NCBI RefSeq assembly: GCF_030419005.1
Contig: NZ_CP106952.1
Span: forward strand, 558,001-622,000
DNA from: Eleftheria terrae
Lineage (GTDB): Bacteria > Pseudomonadota > Gammaproteobacteria > Burkholderiales > Burkholderiaceae_C
Direction: 5' to 3'
Length of the DNA stretch: 64,000 nt
Numbering within the stretch: the stretch's first letter is position 1; each line of letters begins with the position of its first letter. Both the position numbers and the translations under genes were made by a program. A model generated the notes under the pieces. It was not told the DNA's origin and ran no database searches. It saw nothing but the letters and a program-made list of their open reading frames with translations. Below are positions 1 through 9,177 of this stretch, piece by piece.

Positions 1-2
1 GT

Positions 3-1652
3 GTGTTGCGTCATACCGCGAGCGGACTGGCCGGCGGCAGCGTGCAGGCACTCGTGCAGGGCTACCGGCCGAACTTCGTCGCCATTGCGGCGCAGAGCTT
101 TGGCAGTGCCGTGGGCGACACCATGGTGGACGGCGTCATCCAGTCCGACCTCGATCGCCATGCCAAGTATGGTTTCGGTGGGCTGGGCGCGGTGCTGGGT
201 GCAGGTGGCGGATCGATCGCACTGGGCACCGGGGATGACGGCTCGGGCATCAACATGTACACCGGTGGGGACGACTGGGCGGCGGATGTACTGCGGCGCC
301 GGGCCGGGATGCAGGCCCTCCAGGTCGATGGCTTTGCCAGCGGTGGCATGGCCGTACAGGCGGGGCAGGCCGACGGTACCCGCACCGTGACGGTTGCCAA
401 GGGGCAGGTGCTGTCTCGCCTGGTGGGGACGAGCAACGCCGATACGCTGGATCGCGTGGCCCAGTTCAACGGACTCGCGTCCAGGCATCACTTGCCGACC
501 GGCATGACGCTGCGGATTCCGGACGAGGCGACGTTGGCCAACGTGGACGTTGGCGCAGACGTGCAGCGGCTGGGCGCGGCAGGGGCGAAGTACTTTGCAC
601 AGCGGCAGGCGGGGCAGGCCGCCGCGGCACAGCGGGCGAGCATGACGGTGGTGGACGGGCCGATGTCCGGCGCAGGCGGTGTGTTCCAGCCGGGAGCGTC
701 CTTTGACGAGCTGAGCCAGCCGATCCCCTCGATCCTGCCGGCGGCGCAGGGTGCGACCGAAGCGCCGGACATGGTGAATGGCTTGTTCCGCAGCCACACG
801 ACCTACCTGCGGCGCGATTTGTCGCCGGTGCAGAAAGCCCAACTGACGAGCTTGCGTTCGACCAGCTTGACCTTGGCGGCCGGCGGCGCAGTGGCAGCCG
901 CGGCAGGGCCGCTGCTGACCTACGGCGCGGCTGGGGAGGCGGCTGTGTTGGGCCGTGGCTTGTACGTTGGTTTGCGGGGCGTCGTTACGGAGGTGGCAGC
1001 GCTGGGGCCCCTTGGTGCGGTACTCGCTAATCCATATGAGGCCACGGTGTTGGGCGTCGGCTTGGCCGAGGTCGGCTTGTTTGGTGGTTCTGGAGCAGCG
1101 GCTCCAGGTGGTTTCATGCCCGCGTCACGCTCAGTGGACGCCGCGTCTGAGATGGCTTCGAAAGCGCCAGGCCTCCCTCGCGACACTGTGCTAGACGAGG
1201 TGATCGGGGCCGCCGGTGGCTTAGGGCGGCCAAATTTGGTTAACCCAAGCAATGGCCGCTACAACTGCACGGCTTGTGTCTCAGCGAATATCACAAACAA
1301 GCTGATGCGCAACGGGCCTGCAGACTTGGTCACCGCAGACATGATTGAGTTGCGATTCGGGCCGACCGGCAGGGAAATGCAATTTTCCGAGGCGCAATCG
1401 GTCGCTTACATTGAAAGAGCAACGGGCACGACCGCCGTCAGGACACCAATAGGAGCGCCAAACGCACCAGTAGGAAACTATGCCGTCTACGCTAAAACCG
1501 AGGATGGCGGTCACGTTCTATATGGTCAAGTGCTGCCTAGTGGAAAGTACTATTTCTACGACCCGCAACTGGGGGGCGGGGCTATGACGCTCGACCAAGC
1601 TAGGGCGGCATACAATCTCCAACGGACTTACTATATGAGGCCGAATCCATGA
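3..1652 (+). CDS. Polymorphic toxin, C-terminal part, papain-like tip (5' end outside window)
   Basis: The reading frame is open from the window edge, so the true start lies upstream; 549 residues are visible. They include a LysM-like peptidoglycan-binding segment at about residues 128-172, an Ala/Gly-rich hydrophobic stretch at about 290-365, and a distinct C-terminal tip. The tip has a Cys pair (YNCTAC, C422/C425), then GGHVLYG (H504) and YFYDPQ (D520). This Cys-His-Asp order is that of papain-fold polymorphic toxins (cysteine peptidase or deamidase). From about base 1140 codon use is less GC-biased than upstream, as expected for an exchangeable toxin cassette. The stop codon overlaps the next ATG by 4 bases, a classic toxin-immunity arrangement. 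The enzymatic target is unknown, and the papain assignment is by motif only. Confidence 0.75.
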   Translation: MLRHTASGLAGGSVQALVQGYRPNFVAIAAQSFGSAVGDTMVDGVIQSDLDRHAKYGFGGLGAVLGAGGGSIALGTGDDGSGINMYTGGDDWAADVLRRRAGMQALQVDGFASGGMAVQAGQADGTRTVTVAKGQVLSRLVGTSNADTLDRVAQFNGLASRHHLPTGMTLRIPDEATLANVDVGADVQRLGAAGAKYFAQRQAGQAAAAQRASMTVVDGPMSGAGGVFQPGASFDELSQPIPSILPAAQGATEAPDMVNGLFRSHTTYLRRDLSPVQKAQLTSLRSTSLTLAAGGAVAAAAGPLLTYGAAGEAAVLGRGLYVGLRGVVTEVAALGPLGAVLANPYEATVLGVGLAEVGLFGGSGAAAPGGFMPASRSVDAASEMASKAPGLPRDTVLDEVIGAAGGLGRPNLVNPSNGRYNCTACVSANITNKLMRNGPADLVTADMIELRFGPTGREMQFSEAQSVAYIERATGTTAVRTPIGAPNAPVGNYAVYAKTEDGGHVLYGQVLPSGKYYFYDPQLGGGAMTLDQARAAYNLQRTYYMRPNP

Positions 1653-2062
1653 GCCGATTGTGCGAAATTTGTGGTGCCCCTATTGGGGACCTGGCCGGCA
1701 TCTGTCAATCGTGTGGCGTTTCCCACGATGCGCTGAATGCCGGCGAAACGATCATGGTGGGCCAGCCGCGTTGGGGCGTCATTATGATCGAATTGCCGAC
1801 TCAGCCTGCGGAGGCAAGCTCTGCCATTGCCGCTCTTCGGGCGACTTGGGGCGCTCTTGAGGAAAGTGGATTCCAAAAACTCGCGCCCAGTCAGCTTCAT
1901 TTGATAAATTTCGGACGTTCTTCCCTAGAGTTGGTCGGCCCTTATTCGAGCTTCAAGAAGATTCAGGAAGATCTTGAAGGCCAACTGAAAGTCGACTTCT
2001 TGGATAAAAAGCCTTCGGAAGTTGATGACCTTCTAGGCAGAGTTTCTGTCCTGAGCCGCTAA
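1649..2062 (+). CDS. Candidate immunity protein with zinc ribbon
   Basis: This 137-residue protein overlaps the preceding toxin stop by ATGA, so the two are translationally coupled. The N-terminus has a CEICG...CQSCG zinc-ribbon pattern (two CxxC knuckles about 10 residues apart, residues 5-24), followed by an alpha/beta stretch ending VDDLLGRVSVLSR. No family is recognised. The immunity role is inferred only from position directly behind a papain-like toxin tip and from small size. Base composition is lower in GC than the housekeeping genes, like the toxin tip. Confidence 0.6.
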   Translation: MSRLCEICGAPIGDLAGICQSCGVSHDALNAGETIMVGQPRWGVIMIELPTQPAEASSAIAALRATWGALEESGFQKLAPSQLHLINFGRSSLELVGPYSSFKKIQEDLEGQLKVDFLDKKPSEVDDLLGRVSVLSR

Positions 2063-2481
2063 TTTGGCAATGTAGAAATTAATAGAACGCCTTCTTCTGC
2101 AAACGCAGTTGAACGAGGGAAATTCATATTCCGTGGAGATGGGCGTAGTCCAGAGGTAATTCTTGAGCAGGGCCTGCAGCCGCGGGGTACGAATCAAGAT
2201 GTGTTCAAGTACGCGCGCTGGAAAACGAGCCCAGCATTTACGTGCCGACGTCCAAATCTCCAACTGCTGCCCGTGAATTTGCGGAGATGCAAGGCGACGG
2301 CAATGTCTACACTGTTCGAGGCGAGCCTCAAGGTGTTGACGTCAATGGGTCTTGGGTTCAATAAGCCCGTTCCGCACCGAGCTTGGAAATTGCTGTGCAT
2401 GGCGGAATCAAACCGACCGACACCATGGGGGCGAGAGACGTGGCACCTAATTGGCAATGCGCTGGGGAGCAGCTTGGCTGA
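2063..2481 (+). pseudogene. Decayed ADP-ribosyltransferase toxin module (cholera/pertussis type)
   Basis: Directly after the immunity stop, the same frame reads GKFIFRGDGRSPEVILEQG then PRGTNQDVFKYAR. This is the RxD-type NAD-binding start of cholera/pertussis-like ADP-ribosyltransferases. At the CGCGCG run (2212-2218) the sense frame moves by one and continues SIYVPTSKSPTAAREF (the STS-like element) and VYTVRGEPQGVDVNG. An in-frame TAA at about 2359-2361 follows, then SLEIAVHGGIKPTDTMGAR, which matches the EQEV..LGGI..S.I.G block of cholera toxin A. Frame ends at TGA 2479-2481. All catalytic blocks are in order, but one frameshift and one nonsense codon break them. It looks like a displaced toxin cassette left behind by recombination. 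Confidence 0.65.
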
Positions 2482-3436
2482 TGCAATGCAGCCGACTCAA
2501 GGCGAAGGGCAGCGGTCTTCGGCGGACTACCGCAACGGCTCAGACATCGAGAGCGACAACGCCGACTACGACCGCATGACACAGCAGGCTCTGCAGCGCG
2601 GTGGTCCGGGTCTGAGGGAGTCGGCAACCAATGCGGAGGTGATGGCGTACCGCATGCGCGAGGCTGGCTTCGATGGCGACATGGTTCCTACTGGTGGGGA
2701 TATGCCGGCTGGGCCTGGGTTGACGGGGAGGCCACGCCCATTGACGTTCAAGCCGCTGTAGCAGCTCAACGAAGAGACTGGCCTGATGGGCTTCGACCAG
2801 GGCAACGGGGTATGGAGCTACCCGGTGCCCGACCGTCGGGCTATCGAAACGAGGCCGCTGGGTGCTGGGGGCTCGGTGTCGTTGCTTCCGGTTGAAAACC
2901 TCTACGCACCGCTGGAGGGGTTCTTCGAGAGCCGCTATCGCATGGCGGTGCAGGGGATGACCGATCCCAATGCCAGCCTTCTTGACCAGGGCGCGAACTT
3001 GCTCCTGGGCATGGGCGTCGCGCCGCTGGTGGCGGTGGAGGCGCCAGTCACTGGCTTGTACAACGCGACGAACAACGCATGGCGTGCAGGACAAAATTTG
3101 GCTCGTGCAGATTTGACGAGCGATACGGACGTTGCAGTCATGTCGAGGCTTGAGCTACTGCAGAACTTGCAGGAGCGTTCCTCGGCTTCGGTGGGCCCGC
3201 GGCGGTGATGCAGCCACGGCCATCGCTAGGTGCGCCGGCAACTCGCACCGCGTCAATCGCCGATGACATGTTGGCGGATGGAGCTGCTGAGCAATCGAGC
3301 ATCTGGCGTGAATGAGCTCGCACCTCGGTCAAATGCCACCTTCGCGAATCGCTTCTCGGAGGATGCAATCGAGCTGCGGCCGGTTCCTTCACTCACACCC
3401 TAGCAGGCGCTGAGAATGCCGAAAAACATTCTCTAG
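2436..3436 (+). pseudogene. Decayed pre-toxin core of a polymorphic toxin
   Basis: Frame 2 reads WHLIGNALGSSLADAMQPT, resembling the FVAIAAQSFGSAVGDTMVDG region of the toxin at the window start, then a polar stretch, then a TAG at 2759-2761. The same frame resumes (QLNEETGLMGFDQGNGVW ... GMGVAPLVAVEAPVTGLYNA) to TGA at 3208. From about 3170 the sense moves to another frame (AFLGFGGPAAVMQPRPSLG), and later to NELAPRSNATFANRFSED. It therefore reads as one ancestral toxin body broken by at least one nonsense and two frameshift changes. No function remains. Confidence 0.5.
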
Positions 3437-3714
3437 GTGGTCAAAGAGGATGGTTCGCTCGTGCTTGCACCGAGGCCCGCTGACTTCTCATACGGACAGG
3501 TAGACTTGGCTCGCGGCCAAAATGTTCTTGCTGCGGGTGAAGGCAAGGTTCTGTGGGGAGAGGTCAAATACATTAAAAACGCCTCAGGGCACTATCTGCC
3601 TCAAGGGGCCTCTGCGGAAGCTGCCGCGGTGAAGGCGTTTAGCGATTACGGCTTCAAGGTCCCAGAGGGGGCGTATGTGAACAGGTCTACGACTTCAAGT
3701 TCGGAAAATGGTGA
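3437..3714 (+). pseudogene. C-terminal toxin tip with SGHY motif, frameshifted
   Basis: The frame opens directly after a TAG and reads GQVDLARGQNVLAAGEGK, VLWGEVKYIKN and ASGHYLPQG. The E-K...SGHY-P pattern is seen at the tips of many polymorphic toxins and filamentous hemagglutinin-like proteins. At the G5 run 3667-3671 a one-base change separates this frame from EGGVCEQVYDFKFGKW and TGA at 3712-3714, which looks like the original toxin C-terminus. Seven bases later an ATG (3722) begins a second small reading frame. Interpreted as a toxin end inactivated by a homopolymer indel. The biochemical activity is not known. Confidence 0.5.
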
Positions 3715-3721
3715 AGCAGTG

Positions 3722-3853
3722 ATGAGCGGCTCAGTGTTGACTGACTTCGACTTGCTGTGCAACAAGGTGGCCTTGGCGGCACTACCAACGCTTGGCGAGG
3801 ATGCGCTTGAGCCGCTGTATGAGGAGGTGCTCAGCTTCCTAGGGTGTGTTTGA
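3722..3853 (+). pseudogene. 5' part of presumed immunity gene, cut by IS5-family element
   Basis: From ATG 3722 the frame reads MSGSVLTDFDLLCNKVALAA, then LPTLGEDALEPLYEEVLSF, a soluble acidic helical start typical of small immunity proteins. It lies seven bases behind the reconstructed toxin stop. The reading runs straight into the left end of the insertion sequence (target CTAG at 3839-3842) and stops inside the terminal repeat. The likely 3' half is at 4769-5047. Joining the two after removing the element still needs a one-base shift, so the gene carries a second lesion or the target site was altered. Confidence 0.4.
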
Positions 3854-4764
3854 TAGGCGAGCCGATCCCGCCTAGGGTGAACGGGCATAGGTGAGGATCG
3901 GAGGAACGGATGGCACATCATCGTCATGAACTGTCAGATGCTGAGTGGGCGGTGCTGGAGCCGCTGTTGCCACCGCGCAAGACGGCGGGGCGACCGTACG
4001 GGGAGCATCGCAGGATGCTCAATGCCATGCTGTTCCGGCTGAACACCGGTATTGGGTGGCGCGATCTGCCCGAGCGTTACGGCCCGTGGCAGACGGTGTA
4101 TTCGCGCTCGCGGCGGTGGTGCCGTTGTGGATAGTGGGACCGGATGCTGCAGGCGCTGCAGAGCGAACTGGACGCGGCGGGCCGCATCCAGTGGTGGCTG
4201 TGATGTGTAGACGGCTCCAACGTGCGCGCGCACAAAGCGGCGGCTGGCGCCCCAAAAAAGTCGCCCGGCGCGCGAACCAGCGGACCATGCACTGGGGCGT
4301 AGCCGCGGCGGCTGGGGTACCAAGCTTCATGTGGTGAGTGACGGCGCCGGGATACCGCTGGCCGTGAAGCTCAGCCCTGGGCAGGCCCATGAATCGCTGT
4401 ACGCTGAGTCAGTGCTCGACTCCGTGCGCGTCTGTCGGCCCAGCGGCACAGTGCGGCAAAGGCCCGAGCGCGTAGCTGGCGACAAGGCCTACAGCCAGCG
4501 GCGTATTAGGCAATGGCTGCGGCAGCGACACATACGAGCGGTCATCCCTGAACGGAGTGATCAGCAACAGCGTCGCCGGGGCCGACCTCCTGACTTCGAC
4601 CTTCAGCAATATCGCCGCCGTAACGTCATTGAGCGCTGCATCGGCTGGTTGAAGGAAGCACGTGCCGTTGCTACCCGCTTCGAGAAGCTGGCCTTGCACT
4701 ATCTCGGTGGCGTCAAGCTGGCCATGATCCGACGGTACTTGCGAGCCGTCTTGTCAAACACACC
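3843..4764 (+). mobile_element. IS5-family insertion sequence (922 bp), CTAG target duplication
   Basis: The ends are the inverted repeats GGTGTGTTTGA (3843-3853) and TCAAACACACC (4754-4764). They are flanked on both sides by CTAG (3839-3842 and 4765-4768), the 4-bp target typical of the IS427 group of IS5. A single broken transposase fills the element. The transposase stop codon (TAG 4766-4768) lies in the duplicated target, outside the element itself. Confidence 0.85.
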
Positions 4765-4768
4765 CTAG
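3910..4768 (+). pseudogene. IS5-family transposase, inactivated
   Basis: Starts MAHHRHELSDAEWAVLEPLL and continues with NAMLFRLNTGIGWRDLPERYG, the normal N-terminus of IS5/IS427 transposases. In-frame stops follow at 4132-4134 (TAG) and at about 4201-4203 (TGA, just before the CVDGSN block holding the first catalytic Asp). A frame change lies near the A6 run at about 4254-4260, after which ALGRSRGGWGTKLHVVSDG and the C-terminal ERCIGWLKEARAVATRFEKL (with the DDE glutamate region) read through. Two stops plus one frameshift make a functional transposase impossible, so the copy could move only with help in trans. Confidence 0.85.
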
Positions 4769-4786
4769 AGGCTCATCCTGGGCATC

Positions 4787-5047
4787 GTGCAGAGTTGTCG
4801 CAGTCTCATTGACTTGATGGGTAGGTATCGCTTCGGCCGAGAGAAGCAGGAGCGCTTGCTTCCAAGTGCTGCCATTGCCTACAGTATGCATGTGCTGCGA
4901 TGGCCGGAAGTGCTTCGGTTCGCGGAGGAAGAGAACCGCGCCTTCTATGCGCCGAAGATGGCTGCATTGATGACAGGCATCATGGCCGCCTTCGAAGACG
5001 ACTGGGAAGACAGAGGCTTCTATAAGCGCTTCCAGGACAAGGCCTGA
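4787..5047 (+). CDS. 3' half of presumed immunity gene / small hypothetical
   Basis: The frame opens at a GTG just right of the insertion sequence and encodes 86 residues (SLIDLMGRYRFGREKQERL ... FEDDWEDRGFYKRFQDKA). The product is a charged helical protein with good codon bias. The coherent sense extends upstream to the element edge (RLILGIVQ), which suggests it is the distal part of the gene whose start is at 3722. It is unlikely to be expressed as an independent gene unless the GTG is used. No family is recognised. Confidence 0.45.
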   Translation: MQSCRSLIDLMGRYRFGREKQERLLPSAAIAYSMHVLRWPEVLRFAEEENRAFYAPKMAALMTGIMAAFEDDWEDRGFYKRFQDKA

Positions 5048-5068
5048 AGAGCGTTCGCTACAAGGGGC

Positions 5069-5290
5069 ATGCATCCACGCCCCTTGCCCTCCTGGTACCT
5101 CTACACCGCCGACGCCACCTCGGTGCGCCTGCTGACCAACGATGGCGCGCCATCGCCTGAACTGAGCACCGAGCCGGCGCGCACGCTGGCAAAGCTGACC
5201 GCGGCCGTCCATACCGCGGCGTGCCGCCTGGGCGAGCACGAGCTGCGGCACCTCGAACTCGTCATCGCGCTGCAGCGCTGGCACCGCTGA
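5069..5290 (+). CDS. Small hypothetical protein
   Basis: A 73-residue frame beginning MHPRPLPSWYLYTADATSVR and ending LELVIALQRWHR. It follows the immunity-gene remnant by 21 bases. There is no clear Shine-Dalgarno and no known domain. Mixed hydrophobic and charged composition gives modest coding support, and it could be the surviving start of a larger lost gene. Confidence 0.35.
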   Translation: MHPRPLPSWYLYTADATSVRLLTNDGAPSPELSTEPARTLAKLTAAVHTAACRLGEHELRHLELVIALQRWHR

Positions 5291-6435
5291 CGGCAGAGGG
5301 CGACTCGTTCCCTTCGCGTGCGAAGGGCGGAGGGGGTCGGCGGCTGTTCATGAGCCGCTGCCGTGAAGGAGCGCCCGCCCCAGCGGGTCGATGCAGCGCT
5401 CGCGGGGGCCGACCCCGTGCAGGCGCGGTCCAAGCGCCGGGTCCGCGCCCACGCGGACGCATGAGGTTGGGGGGCAGGGAGCGAACAGCGACCCAAGCCC
5501 GCCGCTGACGAAGCGCAGCGCAGGAAGCCACGCCGGGCGATGACGAGGCGTCCAGCCTCGAAGCGAGCGACGGCCACGGAGAACGCTGCTCATGGCGCGG
5601 GGTGGCTTCCTGCGCGACCCGCTGACGAAGGCGGTGTGGCGTGCAGGCAGCGGCGTCCCTGACGGACGACGCGATGCGTCCAGCAGCGCGAGTGTGCGTG
5701 CGGCCCCAGCCGCCGAAGAGCACACGTTCGACCGTCGGGGCCCGTAGAGGCTGGCAGCGTCTGCTGCGAGCCTCTGCGGGCGACAGACGCGGCGCAAGAC
5801 GCGTCATCGCTACACCTGGCATCGACCGATGCGAGGTGAAGACCTATGCGAGTGACCAACGACGTGCCGAGCGGGCCGCTGCGTCCGCCGGCACCGCCCC
5901 CGAAGCAGCCGACATCGTGCGAGCGCGCGATGGCCAACCGCCCGCACGTGCTGCGCACCGTGGCCCAGCACGGTCACCTCAGATGCGCCGACTCAAGCGC
6001 TACGGCAAGCTGCCCGATGCCGTGCTCGTGCGCGGCGACCGCCTGTGGCCCGCCGAATCCGAGTCCGCGCCGAAGTGTCCGCGCAGGAGCTGATGCGCAT
6101 CGCCGTGCTGGTCGAGCACGTCGGCCGTAAGGTGCGCCCCGAGCTGCCGCATGCTGGCCGGCCTGTTCGTGGTCTTCGACGGCACGCAGAACCACGCCGC
6201 GCGCATCGCCAAGGCGGCGGCCGAGCGCTGGCAGCGCTACAGCGCCGCGGATCGCGAGCTGCTGGCCTCGCGTGCGACGCTGGCTCGTGTGGACCTGCGC
6301 CTGCCGCTCGCTTGGCGCGGCTGCAGCGAGGACCGGCTGCAACTCACGGTGCGATGAGGCGCGTTCCCGGGCACCAGCCCATGAACACCGTCCGCTGGCC
6401 GCATCGCGCCCGCCCGGGCGCGGCCTCACCTCACA
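5291..6435. other. Gene-poor stretch with possible decayed reading frames
   Basis: About 1.1 kb with no frame that keeps protein-like composition over a useful length. Short coherent pieces change frame from one to the next: LKRYGKLPDAVLVRGDRLWP at about 5990-6050, then SAQELMRIAVLVEHVGRKVR at about 6075-6135, then a 68-residue frame at 6151-6357 (MLAGLFVVFDGTQNHAARIA ... LRLPLAW). They may be pieces of one decayed plus-strand gene. The left half (5300-5840) holds only GC-rich sequence with Arg/Ala/Pro-rich translations in all frames. Confidence 0.3.
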
Positions 6436-9102
6436 TCAGCAGGCGGAACGCCCACGCCTCCTCGCGCCGAGCGCTGCCAGGCCGAGGCCGAGCAAGGCCC
6501 AGGTGCCGGGCTCCGGCACCTGGGGCACGGTCACCGCCGCGAGTCGTTCCACCGTCAGCTCCACAAAGTCACTGCCGTAGCGCGCGGCCAGTCGGAATTG
6601 CGTCGGATCGAGGTCGCTGGAGATGCTGGCGAACGACCCGCCCAGGCCGTCCTCCGCGGTCAGGAAGCGAAAGGTACCGAGCACTGGCCCTGCATCGCCG
6701 AAGGCCACCTGCAAGCTCCCGCCGAGCGTCACCTGGCCTGACACGAACAGACGGTCGTACAGCTCGGAGCTGTCGATGTCGAGCAGCAGGGTGGCCTGCA
6801 ACTCGGCGTGGTCGGTGGAGAAGTGGCCGGTGCCCACCGCATCCATCGCTCCAGCGCTGTAGACGCCTCCGCTCAAGGTCACCTGCTTGGCAGCGATGGT
6901 GCCGTCCAGCCAGGTGGCGCTGTCGCCCGGGCCTTCGCCGCCGTCCTGCCGGTACGTCTGCGCCTGCAGCGTGCTGCGGGCACCGACGTGCAAGACGCCG
7001 CCGTTGCTCAGCCCTTCCGCCAAGCCCAGATTCGCGCCGTTGAGCACGGCGATCCGGCCTTCGTTGTACGACAGGCGCGACAGGGCATCGACGTCCTCGC
7101 CCTGCCAGGAGGTGACGAAGCGCGATTGAGGGCCGTCGAGCACCACCGTCGTCCCTCGCTTGAGCACGGTGATCAGCGCCGGCGCTGCCCCGGACGATGT
7201 GTCACCCAGGTTGAGCGCCAGCGTGCCGCCGTGACGGGCAACATAGCTGCCGCCACCCAGCAGCAGTTGCCCGTATTCATTCTCGAGGTACTGCGCCAGC
7301 CGGCCCCAGACGATCAGGCGGGAGCCATCCGCCTCCAGCGTGCCCGTGTTGTTGACGTGGCCTGTCAGGCGCAGCGTGCCGGCCTTGAGCACGCGGAACG
7401 TGCCCCGGTTGTCGACGTCGGCGGTGATCACGGTTGCGCCTGCGCCCTTCTTCAGGTAGGTGCCTTCGTTGAGGAAGGAGGCCACCGAGATGCGGGTCGG
7501 CCGGGTGAAGGGCTCGCCCAGGGACGGCACTTCACGCGTGCCCTGGCTGTTGAGGTCTTCGAAGGTCGTGCCTGCCCGCACGCGGATGCTGCCGGCGCCG
7601 TGGAGGTCGGAATTGCCGTCCCACACCACACCGCCCTGGAAGTCGAAGGCGGATGCCAGTTGCTTGCCGATAGGCCGGTCGCTGGGGGAAAGCCAGTACC
7701 GGGGGTCTTCGGTGAGGACAGCCCGGCCGCGGACCGTCACCGGACCGCCCGTGTGCAGCGCACCGTCTGCCCATTCCAGCCGGTCGACCGACAGCGGCCC
7801 CTCCACCTGCAGCCGGCTGAAGCTGTATCCGAGGAGCGAGCCGGTCTGGTCGTCCAGGTCGGCCCGCGGCTCGCCGATGTACAGCGTGCCAACGTCCAGC
7901 CCGCGTCGCACCACGACCCGGCTGTTGCCGAGCACCTCGTAGCGTCCCTGCCCGGAAAGCTCGGCCTCCGGCGCAACGGTGTAGTTGCCGCTGCGAAAAC
8001 GCACCACGCCTTCGTTGTGGAGCCTGCCGCCCCCGAAGTCCATGTCGCCCTGGCCGTACTGCTGGGAGCCGGCGAACTCCAGTGTGGCGCTCGGCGCAAC
8101 GAACCACTGGCCGGTGGCGGAGCCACCGACGATGCCGAAGTCCATCCGGACACGGCCCCCGTCGTGGATGTGGAGGCTGCCGTTCTGGCGCAGGCTATTG
8201 CGGTAACCGGACACCACCATCTCGGACTGGACGTCGACCCGGCCGGTGTTGGTCCACCCCCCTTCATAACTGTCGATGTACCACCGGCCTTGCTCGATGC
8301 GCATCGTGCCGGTGTTGTCGAAGGAGCCGAATTCGTTCCAGACCCGGGTCTCGCCGGCGCCCGTCTTCACATAGCGGCCTTCGTTCACGAACGCGCCTCG
8401 GTCGATCGACAGGGTGCGCTGGCCTTGGCTCACGTCGTCGAGGAAGCGCGCCTGGCGGCCGACCCGGATCTCGGCATTTCCGCCGAGCTGCGACGCGCCG
8501 TCCACCCAGTGGGCGTTGCCCTCGAAGGTCAGCGCGCCGTGGTAGGCGCCGGTGCTCAGCACACGCCCGCTCAGCACGGCGTCACCCAGCACGGTGATGC
8601 GGGGACCGTTGGAGAGGTACTGATCGTTGTGCAGCTGGCCGCCGCTCCACAGGAAGCTGCCCACCGTCAAGGTGGCGGCCGTCGGCCCGCCCGACGGGCC
8701 CGGCGCTCCTAGGAGCGAGCCGTCCAGCAGCTCCAGCCGCCCGATCTGCGAACCGGCGCCGGCCAGCGCCAGCTGGCCGCCGGTCATCCTCAGGGTGCCG
8801 CGTCCGGTGAGGCGGGTGGCGCTGAAGCGACTGCTGCGCAGGGTGGTGTCGCTGCCACCGAGCGTAACTTCGGTGGACAAGGTGGCCGGCAGGCCGTTGG
8901 ACCAGTTGTCGGCCAGGTCCCAGAACGCCTGGCCGGAGCCGGCCGCCCCGGTCCAGACGGTCTCCAGTGCGGCGGCTGGCGCCGCCTGCAGCAGGAGCTG
9001 GACCGCCGCGGCGGCGAGGATCGCCCTGCGCGGCGCAACGCCGCGCAGTCGGCGAGCCGGCGAGAGCAGGGCACGGGCAGGGGACGGAAGGGAACTTCTC
9101 AT
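6436..9102 (-). CDS. Large PEP-CTERM sorted surface/exported protein
   Basis: 888 residues. The N-terminus is a signal peptide (Arg-rich start, hydrophobic AILAAAAVQLLLQAAPAAA core, cleavage near AAALE). The body is a long run of Gly/Thr/Asn-rich beta-type repeats (LTGRGTLRMTGG, VLSGRVLSTGAYHGALTFEG and similar), the style of beta-helix passenger or adhesin proteins. The C-terminus is a textbook PEP-CTERM signal: VPEPGTW, a hydrophobic helix, then an Arg cluster (RRRGR). Proteins of this class are processed and anchored by exosortase at the outer envelope; no exosortase gene is in the window. The start is supported by AAGGAG eight bases upstream. Function is likely structural or in the extracellular matrix. 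It is a single transcription unit. Confidence 0.88.
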   Translation of the reverse strand: MRSSLPSPARALLSPARRLRGVAPRRAILAAAAVQLLLQAAPAAALETVWTGAAGSGQAFWDLADNWSNGLPATLSTEVTLGGSDTTLRSSRFSATRLTGRGTLRMTGGQLALAGAGSQIGRLELLDGSLLGAPGPSGGPTAATLTVGSFLWSGGQLHNDQYLSNGPRITVLGDAVLSGRVLSTGAYHGALTFEGNAHWVDGASQLGGNAEIRVGRQARFLDDVSQGQRTLSIDRGAFVNEGRYVKTGAGETRVWNEFGSFDNTGTMRIEQGRWYIDSYEGGWTNTGRVDVQSEMVVSGYRNSLRQNGSLHIHDGGRVRMDFGIVGGSATGQWFVAPSATLEFAGSQQYGQGDMDFGGGRLHNEGVVRFRSGNYTVAPEAELSGQGRYEVLGNSRVVVRRGLDVGTLYIGEPRADLDDQTGSLLGYSFSRLQVEGPLSVDRLEWADGALHTGGPVTVRGRAVLTEDPRYWLSPSDRPIGKQLASAFDFQGGVVWDGNSDLHGAGSIRVRAGTTFEDLNSQGTREVPSLGEPFTRPTRISVASFLNEGTYLKKGAGATVITADVDNRGTFRVLKAGTLRLTGHVNNTGTLEADGSRLIVWGRLAQYLENEYGQLLLGGGSYVARHGGTLALNLGDTSSGAAPALITVLKRGTTVVLDGPQSRFVTSWQGEDVDALSRLSYNEGRIAVLNGANLGLAEGLSNGGVLHVGARSTLQAQTYRQDGGEGPGDSATWLDGTIAAKQVTLSGGVYSAGAMDAVGTGHFSTDHAELQATLLLDIDSSELYDRLFVSGQVTLGGSLQVAFGDAGPVLGTFRFLTAEDGLGGSFASISSDLDPTQFRLAARYGSDFVELTVERLAAVTVPQVPEPGTWALLGLGLAALGARRRGRSAC

Positions 9103-9177
9103 CTGAAACTCCTTGACGTTGCTTCGATCGGTCGCATCGGTCCTGCCACCCCTTCGCGGGATGGCAGGTGCAAGGCG

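Noticed and set aside
5641..6093. 150-codon plus-strand frame in the gene-poor stretch
   Set aside because: Arg/Ala-rich, no start signal, and sense changes frame within it; listed only as possible decay.
6808..8712. 634-codon plus-strand frame within the PEP-CTERM gene
   Set aside because: Antisense to a gene with signal peptide, repeats and PEP-CTERM tail; composition typical of a high-GC shadow.
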